Shown: piece by piece, positions 18,227 through 26,584 of the stretch | Layout: each line of letters opens with the position of its first letter | How positions within the stretch are numbered: the stretch's first letter is position 1 | NCBI RefSeq assembly: GCF_018362995.1 | Contig: NZ_CP074372.1 | Coordinates: 2,604,001-2,668,000, forward strand | Direction: 5' to 3' | From: Chryseobacterium indologenes | GTDB lineage: Bacteria; Bacteroidota; Bacteroidia; Flavobacteriales; Weeksellaceae | Length of the DNA: 64,000 nt | The notes under the pieces: generated by a model | What the model was told of the DNA's origin: nothing | Seen by the model: the letters and a program-made list of their open reading frames with translations, nothing else | Database searches by the model: none | Position numbers and translations under genes: made by a program

Positions 18227-18724
18227 CTACTTCTTACTCTCTTTTCTTTTCAATTTTATAGTATCATTTTTAGGCATTTTGGCAATACTGTCATTATCCA
18301 TAATGCGTGCTTCTCCCATTGCATACTTATCATTAGCAGCGCAGGAATCCTCTTCTATCACATCAACAAAACCTGTTGTAGCATACGTTTCTACTTTTGG
18401 TTTTGAGCACCCTATTAAAAATAAAATCACAGAAAATAAGCTTAAAACAATGCTGTTATTGTGAAAAGAAGAAGGAATATATTTCAGAAAATTAACCTTA
18501 AACTTTTGTGATTGGTCAATATGATCGCCTAACTGATGATTGTAAAATCTTCCACAGATCCGGGTATTTTTATTTTCTTCTAAAATCTGTTCAACCTCCT
18601 GAGGATTCTTTTCTGTAAAATCAACAACACATTTATTACATAAATCGCAGAATCGTCCTTTGTCCTGTGGAGACATGAATTCCCAGTTTTCAGAGCATGG
18701 TTTTGGAATATATACGTTTTTCAT
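18227..18724 (-). CDS. Cys-rich N-terminal domain protein with a membrane segment, unknown function
   Basis: This 165-residue protein begins with a compact Cys motif, IPKPCSENWEFMSPQDKGRF then CDLCNKCVVDFT. The pattern C-x(18)-C-x2-C-x2-C resembles a zinc ribbon. A cysteine (RICGRF) and a single hydrophobic helix at about residues 90-106 (SIVLSLFSVILFLIGC) follow, and the C-terminal 60 residues are polar. The helix ends in a Cys (LIGCSKP) that looks like a lipobox, but its internal position makes lipidation unlikely. The same Cys pattern recurs in uncharacterised Bacteroidetes proteins. The function is unknown. Confidence 0.7.
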   Translation of the reverse strand: MKNVYIPKPCSENWEFMSPQDKGRFCDLCNKCVVDFTEKNPQEVEQILEENKNTRICGRFYNHQLGDHIDQSQKFKVNFLKYIPSSFHNNSIVLSLFSVILFLIGCSKPKVETYATTGFVDVIEEDSCAANDKYAMGEARIMDNDSIAKMPKNDTIKLKRKESKK

Positions 18725-18752
18725 GGATAATAAGTTTCTTCATATGCATTAA

Positions 18753-18780
18753 AAAACCGTTCCAAAAATGGAACGGTTTT
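18753..18780 (-). terminator. Terminator of sucC
   Basis: AAAACCGTTCCA and TGGAACGGTTTT form a perfect 12-bp stem with an AAAA loop, followed on the minus strand by a T-run. It is located just after the sucC stop. Confidence 0.88.
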
Positions 18781-18803
18781 CTATTTATTTGAAAATTTTA
18801 GAA

Positions 18804-19994
18804 TTACGCTAAAACTTCTTTTACTTTGTTTGCAGCTTCTTCTAAAGTAATTGCAGAGTGTACCGGAAGACCAGACTCGTCAATTAATTTTTTAGCTTCT
18901 ACAGCGTTAGTTCCCTGTAATCTTACGATCAATGGAACCGGAAGGCTACCCATAGCTTTGTAAGCATCTACAACCCCCTGAGCAACTCTGTCACATCTTA
19001 CGATACCTCCGAAGATGTTGATCAAAATAGCTTTTACGTTTGGATCTCTTAAGATAATTCCGAAAGCAGTCTGTACTCTCTGAGCATCAGCAGTACCACC
19101 CACGTCAAGGAAGTTAGCAGGGTTACCACCTGATAATTTGATGATATCCATAGTTGCCATTGCAAGACCAGCTCCGTTTACCATACAAGCAACGTTACCA
19201 TCCAGTTTTACGAAGTTAAGCCCCGCTTCACCAGCTTCTACATCCATTGGATCTTCTTCTCTTGTATCTCTAAGTTCAGCTAAGTCTTTGTGACGGAACA
19301 ATGAGTTGTCATCTAAAGTTACTTTAGCATCTACAGCGATAATTTTGTTATCAGAAGTTTTTAATACCGGGTTGATTTCAAAAAGAGAAGCATCAATTCC
19401 TGTATACGCATTGTAAAGAGATGAAATAAATTTCACAAATTCTTTGAACGCATTTCCTTCAAGGCCTAGGTTGAAAGCAATTTTTCTAGCCTGGAACCCT
19501 TGAAGACCGATAGCTGGATCAATCAATTCGTTGTGGATCAAATGAGGAGTTACTTCAGCAACGTGCTCAATATCCATACCCCCTTCAGTAGAATATACGA
19601 TTGTATTTTTTCCTTCAGCTCTATCTAAAAGAATAGAAACATAAAATTCTTTAGTTTCAGATTCTCCCGGATAATAAACATCTTCTGCAATCAAAACAGA
19701 GTGTACTTTTTTACCTTCAGCAGAAGTTTGAGGAGTTACCAACTGCATTCCGATGATATTCTGAGCGTTCTCTTTAAGTTTATCCATGTTTGGAGAAAAC
19801 TTAACACCCCCACCTTTACCACGACCACCTGCGTGAATCTGCGCTTTTACAACCCAAGCCTGTGCTCCGGTTTCAGCAGTCAATTTTTCAGCAGCTGCTA
19901 CAGCTTCATCTACGTTGTTTGCAACGAAACCACGTTGGATAGCTACTCCATACTTTGATAAAATCTCTTTTGATTGATACTCGTGAAGATTCAT
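18804..19994 (-). CDS. sucC: Succinate-CoA ligase subunit beta
   Basis: This 396-residue subunit of the TCA-cycle enzyme converts succinyl-CoA, ADP and phosphate to succinate, CoA and ATP. The start MNLHEYQSKEILSKYGV opens the ATP-grasp domain. VVKAQIHAGGRGKGGGVKF is the nucleotide-binding loop, and FEINPVL and AKVTLDDNSLFRH follow. FLDVGGTADAQRV, ILINIFGGIVRCD and VRLQGTNAVEAKKLI belong to the CoA-binding C-terminal domain. The length is typical. sucD is not adjacent, as is common in this phylum. Confidence 0.97.
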   Translation of the reverse strand: MNLHEYQSKEILSKYGVAIQRGFVANNVDEAVAAAEKLTAETGAQAWVVKAQIHAGGRGKGGGVKFSPNMDKLKENAQNIIGMQLVTPQTSAEGKKVHSVLIAEDVYYPGESETKEFYVSILLDRAEGKNTIVYSTEGGMDIEHVAEVTPHLIHNELIDPAIGLQGFQARKIAFNLGLEGNAFKEFVKFISSLYNAYTGIDASLFEINPVLKTSDNKIIAVDAKVTLDDNSLFRHKDLAELRDTREEDPMDVEAGEAGLNFVKLDGNVACMVNGAGLAMATMDIIKLSGGNPANFLDVGGTADAQRVQTAFGIILRDPNVKAILINIFGGIVRCDRVAQGVVDAYKAMGSLPVPLIVRLQGTNAVEAKKLIDESGLPVHSAITLEEAANKVKEVLA

Positions 19995-20032
19995 ATTATT
20001 TTTATTATTTTATTTTAATATTTAAAGGTTGA

Positions 20033-20040
20033 CAAATTTA
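20033..20040 (-). promoter_or_regulatory. -7 box of sucC
   Basis: The minus strand reads TAAATTTG, a match to TAnnTTTG, about 38 bases before the sucC ATG. Confidence 0.5.
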
Positions 20041-20201
20041 CTAAAAAGACATGGAAGTTCAAGTTTATTGACTCAAAAATTAAAGTCTGATTGACTTGAT
20101 TTTTAACATATCACTCGATTTTCCCTTATTCCTCCGTTAATTTCTCAGATTGAAGAGATTGAATGTTCATATGAACTGCCTTCCTCTATTAATTTTCATT
20201 C

Positions 20202-20588
20202 TTAAATTCTATTTTTGGCAAAATAAAAGATAAGCATTCCCCAGCTTAAAATCATCATTAAACCTCCAAGCGGAGTGATAGGTCCTAAAAATTTAAGATT
20301 CATTCCCAAATAATCCTGCATACTCAGGAAATAGATACTCACTGAGAATAATAAGGTTCCTGCAATCATTAAAATGGAAGTCCATCTCTCAGCAGAAGTT
20401 TCAAATTTTAAGATATATCCGATGATCAGCAGGAAAAATGCCGCATACATCTGATACCTTACTCCTGTTTCAAAGCTTTCCAGCCTTTCCACAGCTAATA
20501 TTTTCTTTAAAGCATGCGCTCCGAATGCACCCAGGATCACAGACACCATTCCGTAAACCGCTCCAAAAACTAAAGTAATTGTTTTCAT
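20202..20588 (-). CDS. DUF423 family membrane protein
   Basis: This 128-residue protein has four predicted membrane helices. The first contains the DUF423 hallmark LGAFGAHALKKIL, followed by YQMYAAFFLLIIGYIL, LMIAGTLLFSVSIYFLSM and TPLGGLMMILSWGMLIF. Family members are small inner-membrane proteins of unknown function. The ATG is one base after the stop of the upstream exported-protein gene, so it is the last gene of the HMG-CoA reductase operon. Confidence 0.92.
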   Translation of the reverse strand: MKTITLVFGAVYGMVSVILGAFGAHALKKILAVERLESFETGVRYQMYAAFFLLIIGYILKFETSAERWTSILMIAGTLLFSVSIYFLSMQDYLGMNLKFLGPITPLGGLMMILSWGMLIFYFAKNRI

Positions 20589-20589
20589 T

Positions 20590-21660
20590 TTATAGCTCTT
20601 CTAATTCTAAGGTTAAATATTTTTTTGTTTTATAGTCCTGCCAGGTTCCAATGATTTTATTTCCTTTTAAGTCAGCTTCTATTAAGGCTTTTGGAACCCA
20701 TTCTTTAAGTTCTTCGCTATGATAATCATCTTCGGTGATAGAAAAATGATCGTGAATAAATTCTCCTCTCCAGTTAATTGGTTTTTTATTCTTATCATAC
20801 CAATAAGTGGCCGAAAAAGAATCGTCCTCATTAATTTCGTTAAACAAAACCGTAACAGGATATTTCCCGTCAATTTTTCCTTTGAACAGTTTATTCCCGG
20901 GCCCAGTCTGCCCTATCTTTTCCGAACCTGAAATCAGATTTTCACCATAAATACTCAGGTATTTTTCAAGTTCTTTATAGGTAAATTCAAGCTCATGGCT
21001 TCCCAGATCGTCCAATGCCCTCATCGCATGGTTAGAACATCTGCCTGCCACAAAAGTAATTTTATCCTTACCAAAAAAATACCGGATACCGTTCAAAGTA
21101 TGTTCTATGAAACAATCTTCATACATTGCAATTTGATCCTGAACTTCCTCTGATGGATTTTTTTCAGATTTTAATTTCAAAAGAAAGTCATTCACCCTCT
21201 TTTTTACTCTACTTTGAATCAAACCATTGACTGCTTTCCTACTCTCTGCCCGAAATAAATTTTCAGCATTGATGAAATTCCCCGTCCTTAGATCAAAATT
21301 CTTCCAATCTTCAAATTCTTCCGGATAGGCTCCAGAAGCTTCACCATGAATACCCATTGTTAAGATATTTTTAGGCGTTTCCAGTTTCTCCCAATCATAG
21401 AAGTAAACATAATTGGAATAAGAATTGGTTGCGGTAGAGGCTAGTTTAAAAGGATTTCCGCCAGAATTCGGAATATATTCCAGTTCTTTCACCTGCAGAA
21501 ATGTATTGATCTTATCGGCAACTGCTGGATTTCCTGCATAAGTAACCACAGGAAATACAAAGTTTTCAGATTTTGGCGGCAGGTTATTTATTTTCACTTC
21601 TTTCTGCTGCGAAAAACCTAAACCTGAAATCAATAAGAAAAATACAATACTCCTTTTCAC
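20590..21660 (-). CDS. Exported protein of unknown function
   Basis: This 356-residue protein starts at GTG 21660 with a signal peptide (MKRSIVFFLLISGLGFSQ). The start is fixed by a 1-base TAGTG overlap with the upstream small gene. The mature part is alpha/beta, with segments such as NILTMGIHGEASGAYPEEF and FVAGRCSNHAMRALDDLGSH. These resemble DUF3298/RsiV-type secreted domains only in general character; no domain was firmly recognised. A role in the periplasm is likely. It is the third gene of the four-gene operon. Confidence 0.72.
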   Translation of the reverse strand: MKRSIVFFLLISGLGFSQQKEVKINNLPPKSENFVFPVVTYAGNPAVADKINTFLQVKELEYIPNSGGNPFKLASTATNSYSNYVYFYDWEKLETPKNILTMGIHGEASGAYPEEFEDWKNFDLRTGNFINAENLFRAESRKAVNGLIQSRVKKRVNDFLLKLKSEKNPSEEVQDQIAMYEDCFIEHTLNGIRYFFGKDKITFVAGRCSNHAMRALDDLGSHELEFTYKELEKYLSIYGENLISGSEKIGQTGPGNKLFKGKIDGKYPVTVLFNEINEDDSFSATYWYDKNKKPINWRGEFIHDHFSITEDDYHSEELKEWVPKALIEADLKGNKIIGTWQDYKTKKYLTLELEEL

Positions 21661-21827
21661 TATTTTGATTTTAAGTACATTAAAATAAACTTAGCAACCA
21701 ACGTAGAAATTCCCAGTATGATAAACATATTGGCAAATCTCTTAGAGCTTCTGAACCCTTCATTATTGGTTTTCTTTAAAAAGAATCCAAAAAGAAGAAA
21801 TACGATGGGCAAAATGATCTGTAACAT
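21660..21827 (-). CDS. Small two-helix membrane protein (55 residues)
   Basis: This frame encodes 55 residues: one helix at residues 2-17 (LQIILPIVFLLFGFFL), a short charged loop (KKTNNEGFRSSKRF) and a second helix at about 34-51 (MFIILGISTLVAKFILM). Its ATG overlaps the HMG-CoA reductase stop by one base (TAATG) and its TAG overlaps the next GTG start by one base (TAGTG). This leaves no spare nucleotides and strongly supports a translated, coupled gene. The function is unknown. Confidence 0.8.
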   Translation of the reverse strand: MLQIILPIVFLLFGFFLKKTNNEGFRSSKRFANMFIILGISTLVAKFILMYLKSK

Positions 21828-23155
21828 TAGTTTCCTCTCATTCTGTTAAATTCATTGATCACCTCGTGGTGGCTCACCGTCTTATCTTTGAAATACGTTA
21901 CAAAGTGCTGCTTTTCTTCTTCGGTAGCTCCCAACTGATTCAGAATATTCAATAAGTGCATTTTCATATGCCCTTTCTGGATTCCTGTAGTTACCAGCGA
22001 ACGCAATGCACCAAAGTTTTGTGCAAGACCAGAAACAGCAAGAATACTCATCAGCTCCTGTGCAGAAGGTTTTCCAAGTAGCGCTAACGAGAATTTTACC
22101 AAAGGGTGAAGATTGGTAAGTCCTCCTACAACTCCTACAGAAATAGGAAGATCAATCCAGAATCTGAATACTCCGTTATCTGTGGTACAATGCGTCAAAG
22201 ATCTGTATTGCCCATCTCTTGCAGCATAAGCATGTGCACAGGCTTCTGTAGCTCTGAAATCATTTCCGGTTGCAATGACAACCGCATCTACGCCATTCAT
22301 TACTCCTTTATTATGAGTGGTTGCACGGTAAGGTTCAATTTCAGCGATGGTAACTGCCTGTTTGAATTTCGAAGCAAATTCTTCAGGAGAAATTCCGCTG
22401 TCATCTTTTAAATCTTCCATTTTACAGGAAACCTCAGCTCTCACAATACAGTCAGGGGTAAAGTTGGAAAGGATATTCATCACGATCTGCAATGAATTCT
22501 TTTCTTCCTGAGTAAAATCTTCGCTTGTTGCTACTTCCTGTCTCAAAGTTTTTCCAAACTGCTCAAGACATGAGTTGATAAAGTTTGCTCCCATGGAATC
22601 TACCGTATCAAAGCTTGCTTTCAGCTGGTAATAATTCGGCATTTCTGCAGTTTTATCCACCAGATTGATATTTAAAATACCACCACCGCGTTTTCTCATG
22701 TTCGCAGTGATATCTTCTGTAGCTTCAAGTAACTTTTTCTTTAAACTGAAATTAAAGAAATGTAATAATTTATGAGGTTCAACATTAAAAATAAAATGGG
22801 TGTGCCCAAGTTTTTCAGTGTTGATAATCGTTGTTTTGAAACCTCCTTTATCGATCCAGAATTTCGCAGCTTTGGAAGCGGCGGCAACTACAGAACTTTC
22901 TTCAACGGCCATTGGAAGTGCCAACAGTTTTCCATCGATCAGAAAGTTCGGAGCAATTCCGTAAGGCATATAAAAATTGGAGATGGTATTTTCAGAAAAC
23001 TCATCGTGAAGTTTCTGAAGATCTGCATCATCGTTCCAGTATTGTTTTAATATATTTTGATATTCCTGGTTTCCTTCAAGATATTCGTTTACGAGCCAGT
23101 CGATTTTCCCCTGCTTTGGAAGCTTGGAAAAACCTTCGATTGGTTTATGATTCAT
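21827..23155 (-). CDS. Hydroxymethylglutaryl-CoA reductase, class II
   Basis: The 442-residue protein has the class II HMGR layout. IEGFSKLPKQGKIDWL opens the N-terminal domain. LPMAVEESSVVAAASKAAKFW holds the catalytic Glu. DAVVIATGNDFRATEACAHAYAARDG carries the catalytic-site Asn-Asp region, and LTNLHPLVKFSLALLGKPSA and QKGHMKMHLLNIL (general-acid His) follow. The enzyme interconverts HMG-CoA and mevalonate. Class II enzymes are often named degradative, but many flavobacteria build isoprenoids through mevalonate, so a biosynthetic role is likely here. It is first in a four-gene operon. Confidence 0.95.
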   Translation of the reverse strand: MNHKPIEGFSKLPKQGKIDWLVNEYLEGNQEYQNILKQYWNDDADLQKLHDEFSENTISNFYMPYGIAPNFLIDGKLLALPMAVEESSVVAAASKAAKFWIDKGGFKTTIINTEKLGHTHFIFNVEPHKLLHFFNFSLKKKLLEATEDITANMRKRGGGILNINLVDKTAEMPNYYQLKASFDTVDSMGANFINSCLEQFGKTLRQEVATSEDFTQEEKNSLQIVMNILSNFTPDCIVRAEVSCKMEDLKDDSGISPEEFASKFKQAVTIAEIEPYRATTHNKGVMNGVDAVVIATGNDFRATEACAHAYAARDGQYRSLTHCTTDNGVFRFWIDLPISVGVVGGLTNLHPLVKFSLALLGKPSAQELMSILAVSGLAQNFGALRSLVTTGIQKGHMKMHLLNILNQLGATEEEKQHFVTYFKDKTVSHHEVINEFNRMRGN

Positions 23156-23228
23156 GATATAAACTTTATGAGCCGTAAATATAATGATTTTGAGACTCTT
23201 TTTTGTTGATAACTTCTATGAAAAAAGA

Positions 23229-23259
23229 TTGACTTTTATCAATTTTGGAACTAAATTTG
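23229..23259 (+). promoter_or_regulatory. Promoter of the radical SAM gene
   Basis: TTG at 23229-23231 is followed after 20 bases by TAAATTTG at 23252-23259, a near-ideal Bacteroidetes promoter. It places the transcript start after 23260 and so supports ATG 23311 as the translation start. Confidence 0.65.
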
Positions 23260-23310
23260 AACAAAATTAAAATACAGTTCAGATACAAAACATATCAAAC
23301 ATTTAAAAAT

Positions 23311-24570
23311 ATGGATTTTGACCGCCTTAAAGAAAAACTGGAAATCCTTGCCGATGCAGCGAAATATGATGTTTCGTGTTCGTCCAGCGGCGGCTCAAGA
23401 AAGAATAAAAAAGGAGCTTTAGGAGATAGTTCCGCAAGTGGCATCTGCCATACTTATACAGAAGATGGGCGATGTGTTTCTTTGCTTAAAATTCTATTGA
23501 CCAATCATTGTATCTACGATTGTGCTTACTGTGTCTCAAGAAGTTCAAATGATATTAAAAGAGCTGCTTTTACGGTAGAAGAAGTCGTAGATCTTACCAT
23601 TAATTTTTACAGAAGAAATTATATTGAAGGGTTATTTCTGAGTTCCGGAATTTTCAAAAATGCAGACACAACCATGGAACGTCTGGTGAGAGTGGCCAAA
23701 AAGCTGCGTCTGGAAGAAAATTTTAATGGGTATATCCATCTGAAATCTATTCCCGGGGCAAGTGATGATCTGATGCAGGAAGCTGCTTTGTATGCAGACC
23801 GTTTATCGGTAAACATTGAAATCCCTACAGAAAGCGGATTAAAATTATTGGCTCCTGAAAAGAACAGGCAGGATATGATCAGTCCTATGCGATATATTCA
23901 AAAAGGAATTATTCAGTATAAGGATGAAAAGAAAGTTTTAAAAAAAGTACCCAAGTTTGCTCCGGCAGGACAATCTACACAGATGATTGTAGGCGCAACC
24001 AATGAAAACGACTTACAGATCATTAAAGTGGCTGATCATTTTTACAAAAACTTCAATCTCAAAAGAGTCTATTATTCAGGATATGTTCCCGTTTTGGAAG
24101 ATCAAAGATTACCTTCTTTAACAACCGAGGTTCCTATGCTTCGTGAAAACCGGTTGTATCAGTCGGATTGGCTGATGAGATTTTATGGTTTTAAAGCTGA
24201 AGAAATTTTAGATCCTAATGTTCCTTTTCTTGATCTTGAAATGGATCCGAAATTAAGCTGGGCATTACGAAATCTGGATCAGTTTCCGGTGAATCTTCAG
24301 ACTGCAGAATATCGAACAATTTTAAGAATTCCGGGAATTGGGGTAAAAACGGCTCAAAAAATTATCAGTGCAAGACGTTTTCAGGTTTTAACGATGGAGC
24401 ATTTAAAAAAATTAGGAGCAGCTGTCAACAGGGCAAAATATTTCATTGATTTCACTGCTGGGAATGCCTACCTGAAGTATTTAACTGATAAAAATTTCAG
24501 AAAGCTGTTGATAGGTGGAAGCTCTTCAAAGTTTCACAATCAGTTTTCCCAACAACTGACATTGTTTTAA
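23311..24570 (+). CDS. Radical SAM protein, putative DNA modification/repair type (TIGR03916-like)
   Basis: This 419-residue protein has the radical SAM cluster CIYDCAYCVSR (Cx3Cx2C) at about residue 70. A TIM-barrel core follows (GLFLSSGIFKNADTTMERL, YIHLKSIPGASDDLMQEA, LSVNIEIPTESGLKLL). A C-terminal helix-hairpin-helix (LRIPGIGVKTAQKIISARR) is typical of DNA-binding proteins. This combination defines a family of putative DNA repair or modification enzymes that occur beside a DUF4130 protein, as here. The reaction is unproven. ATG 23311 lies after a good promoter; an upstream TTG in frame precedes it. Confidence 0.9.
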   Translation: MDFDRLKEKLEILADAAKYDVSCSSSGGSRKNKKGALGDSSASGICHTYTEDGRCVSLLKILLTNHCIYDCAYCVSRSSNDIKRAAFTVEEVVDLTINFYRRNYIEGLFLSSGIFKNADTTMERLVRVAKKLRLEENFNGYIHLKSIPGASDDLMQEAALYADRLSVNIEIPTESGLKLLAPEKNRQDMISPMRYIQKGIIQYKDEKKVLKKVPKFAPAGQSTQMIVGATNENDLQIIKVADHFYKNFNLKRVYYSGYVPVLEDQRLPSLTTEVPMLRENRLYQSDWLMRFYGFKAEEILDPNVPFLDLEMDPKLSWALRNLDQFPVNLQTAEYRTILRIPGIGVKTAQKIISARRFQVLTMEHLKKLGAAVNRAKYFIDFTAGNAYLKYLTDKNFRKLLIGGSSSKFHNQFSQQLTLF

Positions 24571-24635
24571 ACACAAACTACACGAATTTTCTCATAAATG
24601 ATCACTAATTTATTACTTCGATAAAACAGCACATT

Positions 24636-24670
24636 TGTCATTCTGACGAAGGAAGAATATCAGAATGACA
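24636..24670. repeat. REP-like palindromic element
   Basis: TGTCATTCTGA and TCAGAATGACA form perfect 11-bp arms around 13 bases including CGAAGGAAGAAT. The same type of palindrome is widespread in intergenic regions of flavobacteria. It lies between the radical SAM and DUF4130 genes and could form a hairpin in their shared transcript. Confidence 0.75.
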
Positions 24671-24696
24671 GGCAGCACAACTAAATTTTAAAATTA

Positions 24697-25458
24697 ATGA
24701 TGACAACCCTACTCTACGATGGAAGTTTTGATGGTCTTTTCACTGCGGTATTTGAAGTTTTTGAATACCGTTATAAAGATGTGGAAATTGCAAGCAGGGA
24801 AAGGTTTCATCAGGAAAATATTTTTGCTGAAATCCACGAAGTCATCACGCAAACAGAAAAGTCTGAGCGGGTTCTCAACAAATTGGAGCAAAATATTGGG
24901 AAAGCGGGTATTCATAAACTTTTAAAAGTTTTTTTATCAGAAGATCCGGATCTTGAGAACCTCATCCTGTCTGCCGTCAGACAATCCATCAGATATCCCG
25001 AAGAAAATATTCTTGAAAACTTTGCAGATAACAATATTCTACAAATTTCAAAAATCTGTAAATCGGTTGATAGGGAAAGGCACAGAATGACTGCTTTTGT
25101 CCGCTTTGAAAAAATGAAAGATGGTGTTTTCTTTTCCAAAATAGATCCCGACTTCAATGTTCTTCCGTTAATCCGAAAACATTTTAATGACCGGTATCAA
25201 GATCAGAAATGGATGATCTATGATCTGAGGAGAAATTACGGCATTTTTTACGATCTGGAAAACTGCGAATTCTTCTACCCTGATGAAAAGCCGGATTTCA
25301 ATAAGTATCAGCAAAAATTTCATGATGAAGAGATGAATTATCAGGTGCTTTGGCAGCGATATTTTACTAAAACCAATATTGTAGAGCGAAAGAATATGAA
25401 ACTCCATATTCAGCATGTTCCGAAAAGATACTGGAAGTATTTGACGGAAAAATGGTAA
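24697..25458 (+). CDS. DUF4130 domain protein, putative DNA repair partner (TIGR03915-like)
   Basis: This 253-residue protein starts LLYDGSFDGLFTAVFEVFEY and shows the pattern of the DUF4130 family: SVDRERHRMTAFVRFEKMKDGVFFSKI, a KWMIYDLRRNYGIFYDLENCEFF segment and a C-terminus of HIQHVPKRYWKYLTEKW. Proteins of this family occur next to the preceding radical SAM type and are thought to act with it on damaged DNA, possibly like a uracil-DNA glycosylase-type enzyme. Both biochemical roles remain unproven. The 126-base gap holds the palindromic element. Confidence 0.9.
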   Translation: MMTTLLYDGSFDGLFTAVFEVFEYRYKDVEIASRERFHQENIFAEIHEVITQTEKSERVLNKLEQNIGKAGIHKLLKVFLSEDPDLENLILSAVRQSIRYPEENILENFADNNILQISKICKSVDRERHRMTAFVRFEKMKDGVFFSKIDPDFNVLPLIRKHFNDRYQDQKWMIYDLRRNYGIFYDLENCEFFYPDEKPDFNKYQQKFHDEEMNYQVLWQRYFTKTNIVERKNMKLHIQHVPKRYWKYLTEKW

Positions 25459-25783
25459 GACAAAATCTCATATTGTGGATAACTTTTTTTTCAGTGAAGA
25501 AAATACTGTATTTTGAAACCCCTTTTTTAAATTATCATTTAAACTATTAATTTAGTGACAGATAGAATCCACATTAACTGAAAACTCATATTGTGGATAA
25601 CTTTTTCCCGTTAACATATAGTTAACATTGAAAATGTTTCATTGTAATTTTTCATGTAAAAACTAAGTAAATAAAGGCACTCCCGAAGAACAAACGGGAT
25701 ATAGGGGCACCCTATAAACCTATGAAAATCTGCGACCTATGTGATTAAAAATTAAATCAACATTTCGAGTTTGTGGATAACTT
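25459..25783. other. Non-coding region with three DnaA boxes and direct repeats
   Basis: Three perfect copies of the DnaA box (TGTGGATAA on this strand; TTATCCACA on the other) lie at 25474-25482, 25592-25600 and 25772-25780, all in one orientation. The first two sit inside an identical 22-bp direct repeat (25467-25488 and 25585-25606). Between them is an AT-rich stretch. Two GTTAAC sites flank ATATA at 25610-25626. A TATAGGG/CCCTATA hairpin lies at 25700-25716. No reading frame is credible. A replication origin or DnaA-titration site is possible; dnaA itself is not in the window. Confidence 0.65.
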
Positions 25784-26584
25784 CTACTTTTTGATGGTCC
25801 GCAAGGCTTTCTTTACGATGTATTGGGTTTCTTTTGTCGGACTTTCCCGGAGCCATTCATCACAAACTTCTACCACAAATTCAGGTTGAGATTTGCTGGC
25901 ATCATTCAGCCAATTGCCGACACTGTCCTGCACATATCGGGATGAATCGGATCGTAAAGGTTCTAAAATTTCAAGACCTAATCCAGGATTTTGTTTCAAA
26001 GCATCAATATGTTCACACCACACTCCTCTCGGCCGGGTAGATTCGCTGGCAAAACGTCTTACATTTTCATTGCTATGCTGCGTCCATTCTGATAAAACAG
26101 ACAAGCTCTCGCCAAGATTTTCTGAAATATCCGGACGCACTGTCATCCAGCAGATTTCCCTCACTCCGAAATGAGAATCGGAAGCGAAAGACTGGATACT
26201 TTTTAATTTTTCTTTAAGTTTCAACTCATTATTCCTTCCAATGGTATATGCTGACCAGCAACGCACGAGATCTGCCGGATGCGTTGAGAGCCTGAACAGA
26301 AATTCTTCATCTTTATTTTTTCTTGCTAAATTTAAAAGTCCCACTCCAATAGCTTCGTTGAGAGTATTGACAGTTTGCTTTTTCAGCTGGTCTATATTTT
26401 CTAAGACAGGTTTTAAATAATCAATCCGGTTATTCTGCTGAAGTAAATGCTCCAACAATAACCTTTGATCTACTGCCAGCCATTCTGTAAGATTGGCGGT
26501 TTCAATTTCTCCGCGGTTCAGCTGTTCTAAAATATCCGGTGGAATATCTTTGATGGAACGGGCTCCTTTTCGTTTTTCTGTCAT
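25784..26584 (-). CDS. HEAT-repeat protein, DNA alkylation repair (AlkC/AlkD)-like
   Basis: This 266-residue protein is almost entirely helical and contains HEAT-like repeats. ADLVRCWSAYTIGRNNELKLK, SDSHFGVREICWMTVRPDI, NENVRRFASESTRPRGVWCEHI and SRYVQDSVGNWLNDASK are characteristic of the AlkC/AlkD glycosylase superfamily, which lifts alkylated bases by a HEAT scaffold. It overlaps the upstream peroxiredoxin-like gene by 4 bp, so the two are co-transcribed. AlkC-type substrate (3-methylcytosine or 3-methyladenine) is inferred from the superfamily, not shown. Confidence 0.82.
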   Translation of the reverse strand: MTEKRKGARSIKDIPPDILEQLNRGEIETANLTEWLAVDQRLLLEHLLQQNNRIDYLKPVLENIDQLKKQTVNTLNEAIGVGLLNLARKNKDEEFLFRLSTHPADLVRCWSAYTIGRNNELKLKEKLKSIQSFASDSHFGVREICWMTVRPDISENLGESLSVLSEWTQHSNENVRRFASESTRPRGVWCEHIDALKQNPGLGLEILEPLRSDSSRYVQDSVGNWLNDASKSQPEFVVEVCDEWLRESPTKETQYIVKKALRTIKK

